This document shows positions 52,641 through 64,000 of a stretch of 64,000 nucleotides of DNA, piece by piece. Below the pieces are notes generated by a model that saw only the letters and a program-made list of their open reading frames with translations, made no database searches and was not told where the DNA came from. Made by a program: the position numbers and the translations under genes. Numbering within the stretch: position 1 is the stretch's first letter; each line of letters begins with the position of its first letter. Location of the stretch: contig LSRX01000186.1 in the NCBI GenBank assembly GCA_001939145.1, positions 634,391-698,390 of the forward strand, written 5' to 3'. Source of the stretch: Symbiodinium microadriaticum. Its lineage: Eukaryota; Sar; Dinophyceae; Suessiales; Symbiodiniaceae.

Positions 52641-54323
52641 GGGCAAACCTGCAAGATTTTTTTCAAACGGAGGAGGAGGGGCTGTTCCGTCAACGGAGTT
52701 GCCGGACTCTTACTGTGCCTGGAGGGCGCAGCAATTACAAAACTGTAAGTAGCTGAGCCGTGGCACAAGGATGCCATGCATGCTGCTTTGTTTCCGCATG
52801 AAGCTCATGTGCTACAAGACGATGCGGAAAGCAATGGCCTTCATGAATTCACGTTCCCAATGTGCTGTAACTGACAGCTGATTTCGGTGAGTTTTATTTT
52901 GGGGATGCCGCGACGCGAGATCACTAGTTTGTGATGGCACAGATATTTTTGACTGCTCCGGTGACGGAGTACCGGCATGCCGACCACTCCTGCTCGATCA
53001 CGTAGCGTACCAGTATAGGGTACCCCTGACCTGGGCTGGGAGGAGGCACTATAGTGTGCATGTTTCTGGCCCGGGATTGCTTTACAGTTGGCTCTCCCTT
53101 GTGGGCTGCCTGTCCTCCGCTTCTCATTTTACGACTTAGCCGCGAGGAAAGTTAAAAAGTGAAAGCATGCATGTCAGTGCATGTATGTAACAATGCATGT
53201 ATGTATGTGTATATATATATATATAAATAGAATATATGTATGCAAACATATACATCACCTCAATATCAGGACATGTTCCCTTCCCCTCCGTGGCGCGTAC
53301 ACGCGTAAAGCAAAGCACATACAAGCTAGCCAGGAAGACCATATCCTGGTTTTGCCAAGAACTACAGCCCTAAAGCCCTTTGAACCCTCAACAGCTCCCT
53401 CGGCTGCAGCTGTGTCAATTTCGGAGTGCTTCACATGAAGCTTTGAGAAGACCTGCAAGATGCAATGGCAAGACGTCGGAAGAAACCTCAGGCTTGCACT
53501 CTAAACCTTGGACTTGACGACGCCCTTTGCTACTATGCGCATAAGCATCGACGGCATGTTTGATGACAACTTGCTGCTGCATGCCACGAAGTCACAAGTC
53601 CTCTTGCTGGTTCGTGTTCTTCCTATTGTTATAAGCGTTAATGCTATTGGATTTCTAATTATTTACCGTCAATTACTTACCGTCAGTTCCGCTTTCTCAT
53701 GTCAGGTCCCTCTCATACAGATTGGACGGTGCAACGGATACCCGAATTCACAGCAGACCAGATACAGCAGCTGCTACGTGCACCTTGATAGAACATGTCT
53801 GCAGATTCCCTGAACCTTAAACCCTAAACCATGGCTATTACGCATGTGTCGAGGCTGCTGGTATTCCAGACCTACTACATTCTGAGATCCCGTGAACTCG
53901 GGCTGGACCAGATTGGGGTTATCTGAGGATTCATCCTGATTTTTGGTGCTGCCTTCGCATCAAGTTCCCTTAGAAAATATCAGTCTTAGTACGTTCTTTC
54001 CGTTTATTTCGTTATATCATATCTACCTGTATCGTGTAGTCATGTCTGTGGGCAGGCTTCGGCTGAAATTTTTGAATTGTTGACAGCATATCGGAAAGCT
54101 ACGGATTACGGCATTGCAAAACTGATTCTGCGTTTGTTCTAGGCTCTGTTCTGTTGCCGCTCGGGCGTATCTAGTTAGAGGTCCTAAATGTTGTCAAGAT
54201 CGCTTGGTTTGCATGGCAACCTAGACCCCGAGGCTAGAATCCCAGACCGAAAAGCTTACGAAACCTCCTTGAACAGAACCGCCGAAGTGTGTGCACACCA
54301 GGACCCAACTGGGTATGTGTGTG

Positions 54324-54355
<32 letters not shown>

Positions 54356-54990
54356 TAGTATAGTAGACTATGCTGTGCTATACTGTACCATACCGTGCCA
54401 TACTGTAGACGAGACTCTTAGTGAGACTTGAGGCTTCCAGCACTGGTCCTCGGACTCCATGCCTGCAAGAGATGTGAACCCTAAGCAACCCTCAAGGGCG
54501 AAATAAACAGAAATTGTGCGTTTTTGTTCATCCTGAACGCCCTGAACTAAACAGGAGCCCACCAGCCACCATGCCCAGACACAGCCACAGCCCGGCCCCA
54601 AAGTGCACCAAAAGACGTTTTTGTCGAATCTCCGGCACCCAAACCCCTAACAGTTTCTATGAACGCCAGGACTCTATGGAAGCGCTGAATGCATGCCGCG
54701 GCCGCCCAGCGGGGGAGCCTACGCTCTAAGGTCCTCGGGTTGAAGCTAGGGTTTAGGGTTTAAAGTTGAGGGCTTAGGGAAAAATGGGGTCTAGAGCTTT
54801 TTGAGGTTTGCGATTTCGTGCTCAGGGCTTGCAGTTTTCGAAGTTTGACCCTGAGCCTTCATGCTTTGTTTAAGCTTGCACAGTTGCTTGAGGAGTGCCA
54901 AGTCGGATGCATCTGACGACCATCGAGTGCACACGCATATGCACGTATATGGCATGCGTTCATTTGTTCAGATGCAGATATAGCTTCCAA
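52641..54990. other. Gene-free stretch
   Basis: TA-rich microsatellite at 53195-53235; GA tract at 54320-54355 preceded by (TA)n. Telomere-like motif at 54748-54765. The frame at 53508-53813 is hydrophobic but unassigned. Confidence 0.4.
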
Positions 54991-55002
54991 AAGATACATG
55001 TA

Positions 55003-55003
55003 C

Positions 55004-55036
<33 letters not shown>

Positions 55037-55330
55037 CATACACACATCAACACACACGCACATATACACAGATATACAGCGTACATGCATACATGCATGC
55101 ATACATACACATATACAGAACATATACATATACATATCCATATACATGCACATATATATATATACACATACATACATACATACATATACATACACATATA
55201 TACACATACATACATACATACATACATACATACATACATACAAAGATACACACACACACACCCGCACGCATGCACACATACAAGCCTGCATTCAGTCAGT
55301 CGGACAGTTGGTCAGTCAGTCGGTCAGTCA
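55003..55330. repeat. (CT)n, (TA)n and (CATA)n microsatellites
   Basis: A CT tract (55003-55016), a TA tract, then CATA/CACA units with ATGC interruptions, most regular at 55196-55245, ending in GTCAGTCG units (55296-55336). Tyr/Thr/His-rich frames on both strands are artefacts. Confidence 0.85.
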
Positions 55331-58077
55331 GTCAGTCCTGCGTTCGTTGGTGTGTTCATGCTCACTTACATCTGTACATCTGTCAGCCCATCAACCCATC
55401 CATGCAAGCATGCATGCAGATACTACTACATACAGGCATGCACACATAAAGTACACACACACACATAAGCATAGACAAAACTATACATACACACATAATG
55501 CCCATACACAGGCGGAGATGCATGCATGTGTGCATGCACACATACGCACATACATGCCTTTTAGATATACTTATTCTTACATACGTACATACTGCATGAA
55601 TACACTGTAGCATGTCTCACACACACACATAGCATGGAAAAGCATAGCAAGCAAGCATTAGCAAGCCTTGACGCATCATACGTTCATTCATGTTTACGCT
55701 CATTCACTCAAGCGCCCACGCATGCACACGCACAAATGCACATACATACATACTTACTTACACGTACACATACATTCCTGCATGCCAATACGTGCAATGC
55801 ATGCATGAGTGTTGCGCTGCTGGTGTTGGCATTGTGTTGTTCTAGACATGAAGAAGATGGATTTGCACAGAGCTAGTTTGTGGTCATCGTCGACTTCCGT
55901 TTAAATTCCCAGTGCCCGCAGGGTTTGGGACTAGCATCAGTAATATAGAAGTCGTTGTCAATGGTGTTTGGTGCGGCATGGTCTGGGTGCGGCGTTTGTG
56001 CTAAGATTCTGGGTCTGGGTTACTAGATATTCTTTCCTCTGGCAGAAACGGTCACTACAAATGATAACATTTGCCTTGTCGTCCGTGGCACTGTGCTTTT
56101 TCTGTGCGTTTCCTGCGTTAGTTGCCACTGCTACGCCTGCAAGCTCGGCATCGACCCCTCCGCTTCATCCAACAGCCTGTTGCAAGACAGTAATACTAGT
56201 AATTGTGGGAAGAGTAAGAAGACTATAAAAACAATGAGATCAATTGCACGAGTAATCCTACGAACTGTGCAAAATAACCCTAAATGTTGGTGATCATAGT
56301 GCTTAAGGCCACCCATGCCTTGGCAGAGTTCCAGACCGATTGCCGGGCCATTAAGGACCGACATAAGCTTGTGGGGCTTTGCGGCTGAATAGGGTTTGGG
56401 GTTTAGGATCTAGTCAGGCGAATGAGGCTGATTTTGACCACGAAAATGTCAACGTCCAAGCCTTTGTAACGCATTCCTGTCGGCCGGCATCAAGAACATA
56501 AGTTACAGCCTAAACTACATCTTCAACGCTTCGTACCGCTGGCTTCTGATAGTAAGCCTGAATGATAAAGATGTTCTCGCAATCCAATGTCAAAGATACC
56601 GATGCTGGGTGATGTTGTCTGACCCCGATGTTGGAACGATCATGTAAGCATGGAATGGCAGGATGTGTGCTCCGCAATAAGTTATGGCGGAGTCATGTTG
56701 TTGTGGAAGCGACGAATCGGGCAACAGAAGAAGTCGAATGTCCCGCAGAATGAACTGGAAGTGTCCGGCGGCAGCAAGTTCGTAGGCACGTGTCCATCAA
56801 CTACCAGAAGGTTTGCAGCTGTTCCATCCCTCGCAGCTCTGTCATGCCATAATGGACGGATCCCACGTTCGCGTGGAGGTATCCTCGAAGAGAGGCCGAT
56901 GCACAAGGAAACGCGACAATGGCGAAGAAGAGATGGAGAGCCATCCTCGACAAGACAAGCAGAGCATTCAAGAACTCGCTTCATGCTGCGTTCCTGTCAG
57001 GGTTTAACCTTCCTAAGCTAGCCTGGGGCAGCTTCTTGACTCGAAGGAATTGCCATCAGGTTCTGCTTTGATTGGTGCACCCTGGAGGCCTGATAAGATT
57101 CCGAGGTTTGGTGCTTCAGAGACGGGGCTTGCGAGCACCGCAGCTCGGCACCATGATACCCTAAACCTTAAACCCCTAAACCTATGATAGCCAGCACCTG
57201 ATCGCAGGAGCTTGGTTCCTACCAGGAGTTCTTTGCTTCTCGGCAGCATGACGGCCGTGGCTTACGTATGCTGCTATGCCCGCTTGGGAGGGTGTTTCGG
57301 TCCCAGACTATGTCCAGTAGGATTTGCTCGACTTACTCCACGAGAGCTTCAGGTCATAGCCCCTATCATGCGCACTTCAAGCAGCAAAACGAGCCAGCAC
57401 CCAGTACTATTATTCTGCCATTCTTGACCATCGAAGGAGTGTAATGTACTTCATTGCCATTCTTGGTGCGAGCTCTCTAAACCCTAAACCCCTTTGTGAG
57501 GAGCCTTGCCTGCCGTGTGCGAGAGAGAGTCGAAAGCCTTCTTTGTCCGCCGAGCTCTGGCCGGCAGGTCTGGCTTCAAATGGAGAGCTACCTCGACAGG
57601 CGGCCAAAAGAGCTTTCGAAGACTTTGGAGCCATTACTTCTGGTGCATACGGGTTGAGGGTTTAGGGATAGGTCTTAGGGTACAGTTTTAGTGTTGTGGT
57701 TTCTGGTTGGGCTAACGAGCGGGAACGGCGGTCTGCTTCCCCCGCAGATGATGACGGGTACACTGCCCCAATGAAGAACTCGAAATACAGAGCAGCGAGA
57801 ACCTAACCGCAGTCTCAACAAACGCGTTTTTCGCGCGGCCTGTGTCTGCTCCAGGGACCTTCACACTATGCTGTGCGAAGCCGTCGATGAATCTGAAGAT
57901 AGAGGCGGGGCAGGGATGGGCAGGGCAAGATAAGTTGTCATTCCGATATTCATAGCCACACAGTCCTTTCCTATTCTTCACATTGTGCTTCAACTCTGAT
58001 AACCCCCGAGCTCCCAAAGCCGGCGCCGCCCCAGGCTACAACCACGGCGTGCCAAAACCTGGAGGCTATAGCGTTGG
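55331..58077. other. Gene-free stretch with scattered CATA and telomere-like motifs
   Basis: More CATA/CACA-rich sequence to about 55800. Telomere-like motifs occur at 57157-57183, 57477-57491 and 57655-57668. Frames at 55968-56228 and 56650-57021 (+) have no recognised motif. Confidence 0.4.
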
Positions 58078-58330
58078 TTAAAAGGAAAAGAAATATTTTT
58101 GTATTTCCAAAAACTATTGGTTTCATTTGATATTTTCTTTAAAATTATGTTCTTTAATTTTTTCGATATATATTTTATATTAATGATATCTTTGGGTTTT
58201 TCGATATGGGCAGCGCTCTAAATACCCTGTCGCGAAGTTTATACAAAAGGACCTATTTGGTTGCTGGGGTCTAGATATGTATGTTCAACAAGAGGCGTTA
58301 CGCAACTAGGGCTCGTTAATCTCCTTTTTG

Positions 58331-58848
58331 GCGCTAGGATAGCGCTAGCCTGGCGCTAGGCATCTAGATAGCAAGTGGTTCTTGATATATTTAAATAGTA
58401 GCTAATATGAAAAGCCCGTACACCTTTTACTCCTCCTCTACTCTTACCCCGACTCCTATACTCGTACTCTGAACTCTTACTCCTGCTACCGCCTCTGCCA
58501 CTGTTACTGCTTATGCTGCTGCTGCTGCTACTAGGGCTACCATACCCGTCATCTCTCTCTCCCCAGCAGCGTACGAACGGCCTTTGGGCGTTAGTGTTTG
58601 GCTGAAGCTGTCACCTAGTCAGCTTGCTGCCCTTGTGTCTTTGGGCATGTGGAGAAGGAAAGCGAGCGAGACTTTGATTACCATCACAACACAGGCAAAA
58701 AAATATATGTTAATATGGGTAACCCGCGCTAGGCGGGCGCTAGCTCCGCGCTAGCGGCGCGTTAGGAAACGTTTCGTTTGTGATGCCTAGGCCATCCTTT
58801 TCGCCTACAGTAATCTACTCCAACCATGTTGATGTTAGCCGAGCGCTA
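58331..58848. repeat. Cluster of GCGCTA motifs
   Basis: GCGCTA starts at 58331, 58342, 58353, 58726, 58737, 58748 and 58843, mostly within AGCGCTAGC-like partial palindromes. Two groups of three are each spaced 11 bp, so the motifs recur at about one helical turn. The two triplets are 395 bp apart. Confidence 0.7.
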
Positions 58849-58984
58849 ACACTGCTTAGCGTGCTCTTTGTAATTCTGCTTACTTCCTAGTCCTCTACTT
58901 CGCGGGTCGGAAGCCTATCCAATCATCAAGAGTAGCCCTTCCAATCATCGAGACAAGCCCTGAACCAGCATTCCACAGACCACT

Positions 58985-61080
58985 TATGTTATGATCTAAT
59001 TTTTTTTTATTTTGAATGAATCTTCTATATTTGAAAAAAAATAATTTAGTTATGCCGTATTATATTGGAGATAAATTGGTCGTAATTGGATTATATTATT
59101 TTTCTTGGAATATTTATTATATTTATTTGAATAATTTTATTATTTTATTTTTATATTTTAAATATATAACAATATATTTTGGAATTCTATAATTTTATTT
59201 AGATTAGAATTAAAAAGAAATTATTAAATGAAGAGTTTCGTATTTTCTAATTATGATGATTTTAGATAATGGATTCGGCTATTTTTCTTTTATATTTCTA
59301 TTATTTTAGGAATTTATTCATTATTATTTTTTATTTGTAAACAAATATAAGAAATCTAAAAGAATTCTAAGAATCTAGCTTTTCTATATTTGAAATTATC
59401 GATAGAAATTTTTACGAATTGTCGAATATAAATAATCTCTATAATCTTGATTTCTATATAAATTAAATGAATATATATATATATGAAAATTATTTAAAAT
59501 TAAGGATTATTTAGGAGAATTTCGAGAATAGATATGAGAATTATTTTCGTGATATTAGGATGATATTTAGCGTTATTATTCGTTTTATATTATTGGTCCA
59601 ATTCTTGTCATATGAAAGATTACTACCTATCTTAATAAATTCTGTCTAGAAGACTACTATATTGGTCTAATTTAGTAATATTTTTTCCCTTATTTTACCA
59701 TATTTTTTATGATATTACGGCTGAGCCGTTTAATGCCTTTTCTCTTAGAGATAATACGGAATTTCAAAGAAGAAATTATTTCGTCTAGCTTCAGATAAAG
59801 ATATTTAGGCAACTCCTATATATATTTCTTTTATATTTTTTTATTGTTGTAATATAGCGCCCATAATTCGTAAGATATTTATAGCAAATTAGAGAGATAA
59901 TAAGTATTTATTCGGGATTGTTGGGACTAAGTTATGTTAAATTAGGCGCTGAAAGTCGTATATAATCCGTATTATCTATTAGTAATTAATTATAATTCTC
60001 TAGAAGGAGATTCTATGAAATTTTAATTCTTTTCTTCGAGCAAATGTAACCTCCGGACGATTTCCCTGCATAAAATCTTAATTCTTCTCTTCGAACAAAA
60101 ATTAATCTCCAGACGATTTCCCTGTGAAGTGACCTAGTCAGCTGGGCGAGAGAGAAAGAATTCTCTTCATAATTTATTTAGATATTTCTATTTTTTTTTA
60201 TTTTTATATCTAATCGTGAGACTATTTTTAAATCTGTCTATATATATTTTTTTCTCTTTTCTTCTATCTTTCTATTTTTTTTATTTGTCTTTTTTTCCGA
60301 AAAATATATTTAATAAAGTTTCCGTATCTATCAAGTAAATAAATAAATATATATATCAACTAAATAATCGTCTATTCTCTCCATCAATTTTGTCCTAGTT
60401 AATTTTTTTTTTGCTTAAATCATAGTCCTTATTATCTAAATCATATATCTACAATATACGTTATCTAAAGAAACCATATTAACTATCTAGAAATATTATT
60501 TATTTAGAGCCTACCTTTCAAATTAGATAATTAAATAATTTCTTTTTTCTCTCAAATCTAATATCACCGCAATTTATACTATTCAATATTTAATTTCGAT
60601 TTATTCGACAGAATATATTCGTAAGAATAAATATTAAAATTCCAATCCAAGAAATTCTAGATAAATCAAAATAAAAAAAAAATTCATATATAGATAACCA
60701 TTCCACGATAAATTCACCTTCCGAAAATCGCCCTCATTATATAATTCCTTCCTATATAATATTAGATTTTAGTGGTCGGCATTCCTATATAGAAGACCTT
60801 TAAAAAAAATCAATCTATAATATAAGAAAATATATATATTAATAATTCCATTTATTATTATTTTTTATTATTCTGCTCTATAATTAAATTATCATATATA
60901 TATATATATAAGAAAATCTAATATATTTTAAAAATATCCATTATTTTATCAGATTCTTGTATATCAATTCAAAATATAAATGTGAAAATCGTTTATAAGA
61001 ATAATTGAAATTTAAGTATTTATAATAAAAGGAGTATTTTCTTTTCTTCGTATCTATCTAGTTCAATCTGTTCATCTAAT
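58985..61080. other. AT-rich island with G/C strand-skew switch
   Basis: Very AT-rich with no coding frames. The left part is G-rich over C on the + strand (59041-59100: 11 G, 3 C; 59221-59280: 11 G, 4 C). The right part is the reverse (60361-60420: 4 G, 10 C; 60541-60600: 2 G, 12 C). The switch lies around 60.1-60.3 kb, close to a direct repeat. Confidence 0.7.
60022..60124. repeat. Direct repeat (~47 bp, two copies) at the skew switch
   Basis: Copy 1 (60022-60068) and copy 2 (60077-60124) share TTAATTCTTTTCTTCGA-type starts, a CAAA segment, and the ends CTCCGGACGATTTCCCTG and CTCCAGACGATTTCCCTG. Confidence 0.7.
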
Positions 61081-61320
61081 CTGCCCATCTATCTATCTGT
61101 CTATTTTTGTTTCTCTATCTATCTATATATCTCATCTAGTTAACTATCTAAACAACTGACCAACTAACTAGTTAGCTGGCTATCTGTCTGCCTATCTGCC
61201 TATGTCTATCTCTCTCTCTGTCGCTCTGTCTCTCTATCTCTCTCTCGCGCTCTCTCTCTGTCTTCGTCAATCTGTCTCTCTCTCTCTCCCTGTCTCTGTC
61301 TGTCTGTCGGTCTGTCTAGC
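61060..61320. repeat. (TCTA)n and (TCTC)n microsatellites
   Basis: ATCTATCTGTCTAT-type units followed by CT/TCTG tracts. They form the right border of the AT-rich block. Confidence 0.8.
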
Positions 61321-62450
61321 TAGCCTCTCTGACTATGTGAGAGGTTACGAAACCGTGCGACGCGACAGATTTTGGCCTCAACTTCTGAAACCTTACCTTC
61401 ATCAACGAAGAAAGCTGCCGTGGCCCACTCTTGTGTGTATCTCTCTCTCTAAGCCGTACTCGTTTTGCAAGAAAGGCACAAGGACTGCCAATAGATCGAC
61501 AGGAATACCTCTTACTACGGAACATCCCCCAGCCATCAATTCTGCTTCCAGCATATCATGCTCAGTATCAAGAAGAGCTGGCATGCTTCGCGAAGAGGTA
61601 GCGACGGAAGAGAATATTTGTGCCACACTTGGAAGAAGGTGGAAGGAAGCAGCAGAACTTCGGTTCCTTTAGGGACTCTAGGGGTAAAGAAAGATCAGAA
61701 GGATGTTATAGAGGTCCCCGTGAAGGGATTCTGTCAGGACTATGTTGAAAGACATCGACGTGCTATGAAAATCTATAACTCGGAAATTGAGGTCGGTTGT
61801 CGGTGCGTGCTTGTTGGATGTGAAGAGGTTTCTGATTTTCGGCCGCAGCTGAAGAGTGCTTTATTTGGAGGCGAAACTGAATCGTATCTTATTCCCCTTA
61901 AGAGTATATAGGGAGTATATACAGGGATCCTAAGGAACCTAGAATCATATTCCCTACTGAGGTTCCTCGAACCCCTAATGAAAGATCTACTCAGCTGAGG
62001 AACGACTACTTGAATGTTGCAGTGAAGCCACTGCCAACGGTGGACAGGCACGGCTTGGACGTGCCGAAACTCTGCGAAGAAGTCGGAGAACGCACAGGAC
62101 CACGGCGCGTCGTCCTGGTCGGATTTTCGGGTTTTGGTTTAGGGATGTGAAGTGGGCCCTTAACGGCCTCGCTGCCCTTACGCCTGAGATTCTCCCATTG
62201 CTCCTGCATATGAACTGGTCTGACTGGTTCTTCAGAAGGCTTACCAGGGAGGTCGGGAATTTAGGGGATGCAGTCCCTCCAACCCCAAAACCCTCAACCC
62301 TGTCCCTCTACAGTTTCCCTATATAGCCCAAGATACTCAGTGTACTCCAGTATACACCAAGAGACAAGAAATACCCTTCACCCCAACATACCCTAACTAA
62401 GATACCCCAACATGCCCTATCTGCTCCGATATACCCAATGTACCTACAAA
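61321..62450. other. Gene-free stretch
   Basis: A + strand frame at 61558-61911 (KVEGSSRTSVPLGTLGVKKD and on) has fair protein character but no known motif; it might be an exon. Near 62330-62420 ATACCC-rich sequence leads into the telomere-like array. Confidence 0.35.
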
Positions 62451-62628
62451 GCCCTAAACCCCAAACCCTATACCCTATATCCCAAACCCTACACCCTAGA
62501 CCCCTAAACCCTAAACCCTAAACCCTCACCCTAGACCCCTAAACCCTAAACCCTAAATCCCAAACCCTACACCCTAGACCCCTAAACCCTAAACCCTAAA
62601 TCCCAAACCCTATACCCTAGACCCTCGG
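62451..62628. repeat. Telomere-like higher-order array
   Basis: CCCTAAA units organised into a longer repeat (~55 bp): CCCTAAATCCCAAACCCTAC, then ACCCTAGACCCCTAAA, seen about three times with small changes. Confidence 0.85.
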
Positions 62629-62787
62629 GCCTCAATAAGGAGCCATCTCACGGCTCCTCATTTGGATCACCAACTGCCCTGGGCGCCTGCGCGCTCAGAG
62701 GTCGGAACGCCAAGGCCTCCTGATATCGTCCCGCACCTGCCCAGAGAGCCGAGGGTTCAGGGTTTTGGGTTTAGGGTTTTAGGGTTT

Positions 62788-62893
62788 AGGGAGCCAAATA
62801 CCCCTTAATTAAGGAATAGACCTTAAATCATAATGTTAAGGTCCCTATAATCTAAGGTATAATTCCTTAACTAAGGGGTATTGGGCTCTCTGG
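62788..62893. mobile_element. MITE-like element, family B, copy 2
   Basis: Inverted ends: GGGAGCCAAATACCCCTTAA at the left, and the reverse complement of the right end begins CCAGAGAGCCCAATACCCCT. Same family as 684-791. The left end abuts a TTTAGGG array (62762-62789). Confidence 0.7.
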
Positions 62894-62921
62894 GTGCGAG
62901 CTTCTCAAAACAGGCCTTTGG

Positions 62922-63345
62922 GTTTAAGGTTTAGGGCGTATGGTTTAGGGCTTAGGGTTTAGGCTTCAGAGTTAGGCTTTAGGGTTTAAGGCTGGTTTAG
63001 GGTTTAAGTTTACAGTGTCTCGCCGCACAGCCACAATGGATACTATATGGGGCTGGTTTCGGTTTTAGGGTGTCCGCGGCACAGCGGCAATAGATACCAG
63101 CATGCGGAAATGGGGCCCGGACACACCCAGGGCACGGGGGTGCGGCATATCACGCATAGGCATATACATTATTACTTCCACCCCTTAACCCTAAACCCTA
63201 ACAACCAGAAATGGTGTGTTGGTCTACTCTTCTCACCCTCTGCTTACACAGGCATCCTATCAGGCTTCCAGGACCACGGCCCCAAGACCAAAAGCCGCAG
63301 GTTGCTGGGTTTAGGGTTTAGGGGTTTAGGGGTTTAGGGTTTTCT
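62922..63345. repeat. Telomere-like motifs in both orientations
   Basis: TTTAGGG-type units at 62922-63008 and 63306-63341, and CCCTAAACCCTAA at 63187-63200. A related stretch, GGTGTCCGCGGCACAGCGGCA, appears near 63068 with a diverged partner near 63017. Confidence 0.75.
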
Positions 63346-64000
63346 TCACAATGCATGTGAATCACAGAAAAGGAGGCGGGTCCCCTAGGCGGGGCTCCTG
63401 CACCGGAAGTGCAACTGACGCTCTACACAACTCCTTAGGCTTGCATCGCAGCTCCAAGAGATGGTGTGAATAGCTGCCGGATGTAGTTCTAGGTTCTCAG
63501 GCAGACTAGACAAGGGTGGGTACGGCCGAACCAGGGCTTGGTGGGATTTTTTTTGCTTTAAGGGTCTATGGGTTAGGGATTAGGGATTGGCGGTTAGGGT
63601 TTATGGCTTGGGAAGCTTCTCAAAAAAAGGATGGACCGTAGTGAATTTAGGGGATGTAGAAGGATAATAAGGAGAGTCTAAGGCAGGTTTAGGGTTTAGG
63701 GTCTGTATGCATGACACCTCGGGAAAGGCAGCTATAATCCCATTAACCCTAAACCCTCTAATCCCTCTATTTCCCTTCAGTCCTTAAAGGGCCCCCCTTG
63801 TTGACAAACTACCCCAAACCCTAAACCCTAAACCCCTAAACCCTAAACCCTCAAGAAAGGAATAAATGTTGTTGCTGGTCATCCGGAAGCTTATTTTTTC
63901 GGTGGAGACACACCTTTCCATTTTCGAATAATCCAATTTCAGTTTTAGAATACACCAATTTTTGTTTCAAGATTGCCCACCCAGCCAGCCAGCCCAGCCC
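63346..64000. other. Gene-free right end with telomere-like motifs
   Basis: TTTAGGG-type units at 63566-63602 and 63687-63703, CCCTAAA units at 63744-63757 and 63811-63851. The last bases are a CCAGCCAGC tract. No gene. Confidence 0.5.

Larger units (their letters stand above)
58078..61100. other. Compositionally foreign block
   Basis: A ~3-kb segment unlike its surroundings. It has an AT-rich lead (58080-58200), a GCGCTA-motif cluster (58331-58848) and a ~2.1-kb AT-rich island (about 58985-61080). No open frame of note, no rRNA or tRNA, and none of the telomere-like motifs found through the rest of the window (none seen from about 57668 to 62130). It could be an inserted organellar or viral piece, a replication- or centromere-type element, or an assembly chimera. 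Confidence 0.6.

Noticed and set aside
54859-55610. Tyr/His/Thr-rich frames on both strands
   Set aside because: Products of CATA/CACA repeats.
58985-61080. Plastid or mitochondrial genes in the AT-rich island
   Set aside because: No open frame of useful length and no rRNA-like or tRNA-like segment could be recognised; origin is left open.
61202-61672. Ser/Leu-rich frame that looks like a signal or membrane segment
   Set aside because: The hydrophobic N-terminus is translation of a (CT)n microsatellite.

Overview
This window looks like nuclear DNA of a dinoflagellate, most likely a Symbiodiniaceae-type alga. That is an inference from several signs: plant-type telomere motifs (TTTAGGG and CCCTAAA) scattered through almost the whole window in both orientations, very low gene density, abundant microsatellites, and proteins of types I associate with dinoflagellates. 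These are an ankyrin family with a characteristic upstream motif, RCC1-like repeat proteins, a NYN-domain protein and a 2OG-oxygenase-like domain. Every coding feature I can support is on the + strand, which fits the unidirectional gene arrays of dinoflagellates. I found no spliced leader, tRNA, rRNA or CRISPR array.

Layout. 1-2.5 kb: foldback and MITE-like elements. 2.5-5.4 kb: remains, or exons, of an ankyrin-repeat gene. 5.4-20 kb: gene-poor, with trinucleotide tracts, a ~15-unit minisatellite (8.36-9.02 kb) and telomere-like arrays. 20.08-28.34 kb: a nearly complete non-LTR retrotransposon (LINE) lying between two (ATGT)n tracts. It encodes an unidentified ORF1, an APE-type endonuclease, a reverse transcriptase with C-terminal zinc fingers and, most notably, a C-terminal ubiquitin-specific-protease-like (peptidase C19) domain. 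Several frame changes break it. 28-34 kb: repeats and a sequencing gap. 34.1-37.4 kb: two neighbouring genes, one for a low-complexity/coiled-coil protein and one for a protein with a 2OG-Fe(II)-oxygenase-like domain. 40.4-41.8 kb: an intact NYN (PIN-like nuclease) gene. 50.66-52.15 kb: an intact gene joining an N-terminal ubiquitin-like domain to ten RCC1-like repeats. 52.48-52.64 kb: a short relic resembling the LINE's protease domain. 53-58 kb: microsatellites, mainly (CATA)n. 58.08-61.1 kb: a compositionally foreign block made of a GCGCTA-motif cluster followed by a ~2.1 kb AT-rich island with a strand-skew switch. 61-64 kb: telomere-like minisatellites and a second copy of a MITE family seen at the left end.

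The genes do not form an operon or an obvious pathway. Two themes recur: ubiquitin-related folds (the LINE protease, its relic, and the ubiquitin-like/RCC1 gene) and waves of small inverted-repeat elements and telomere-like repeats that break up older genes. All functional calls come from reading motifs by eye, without database searches.
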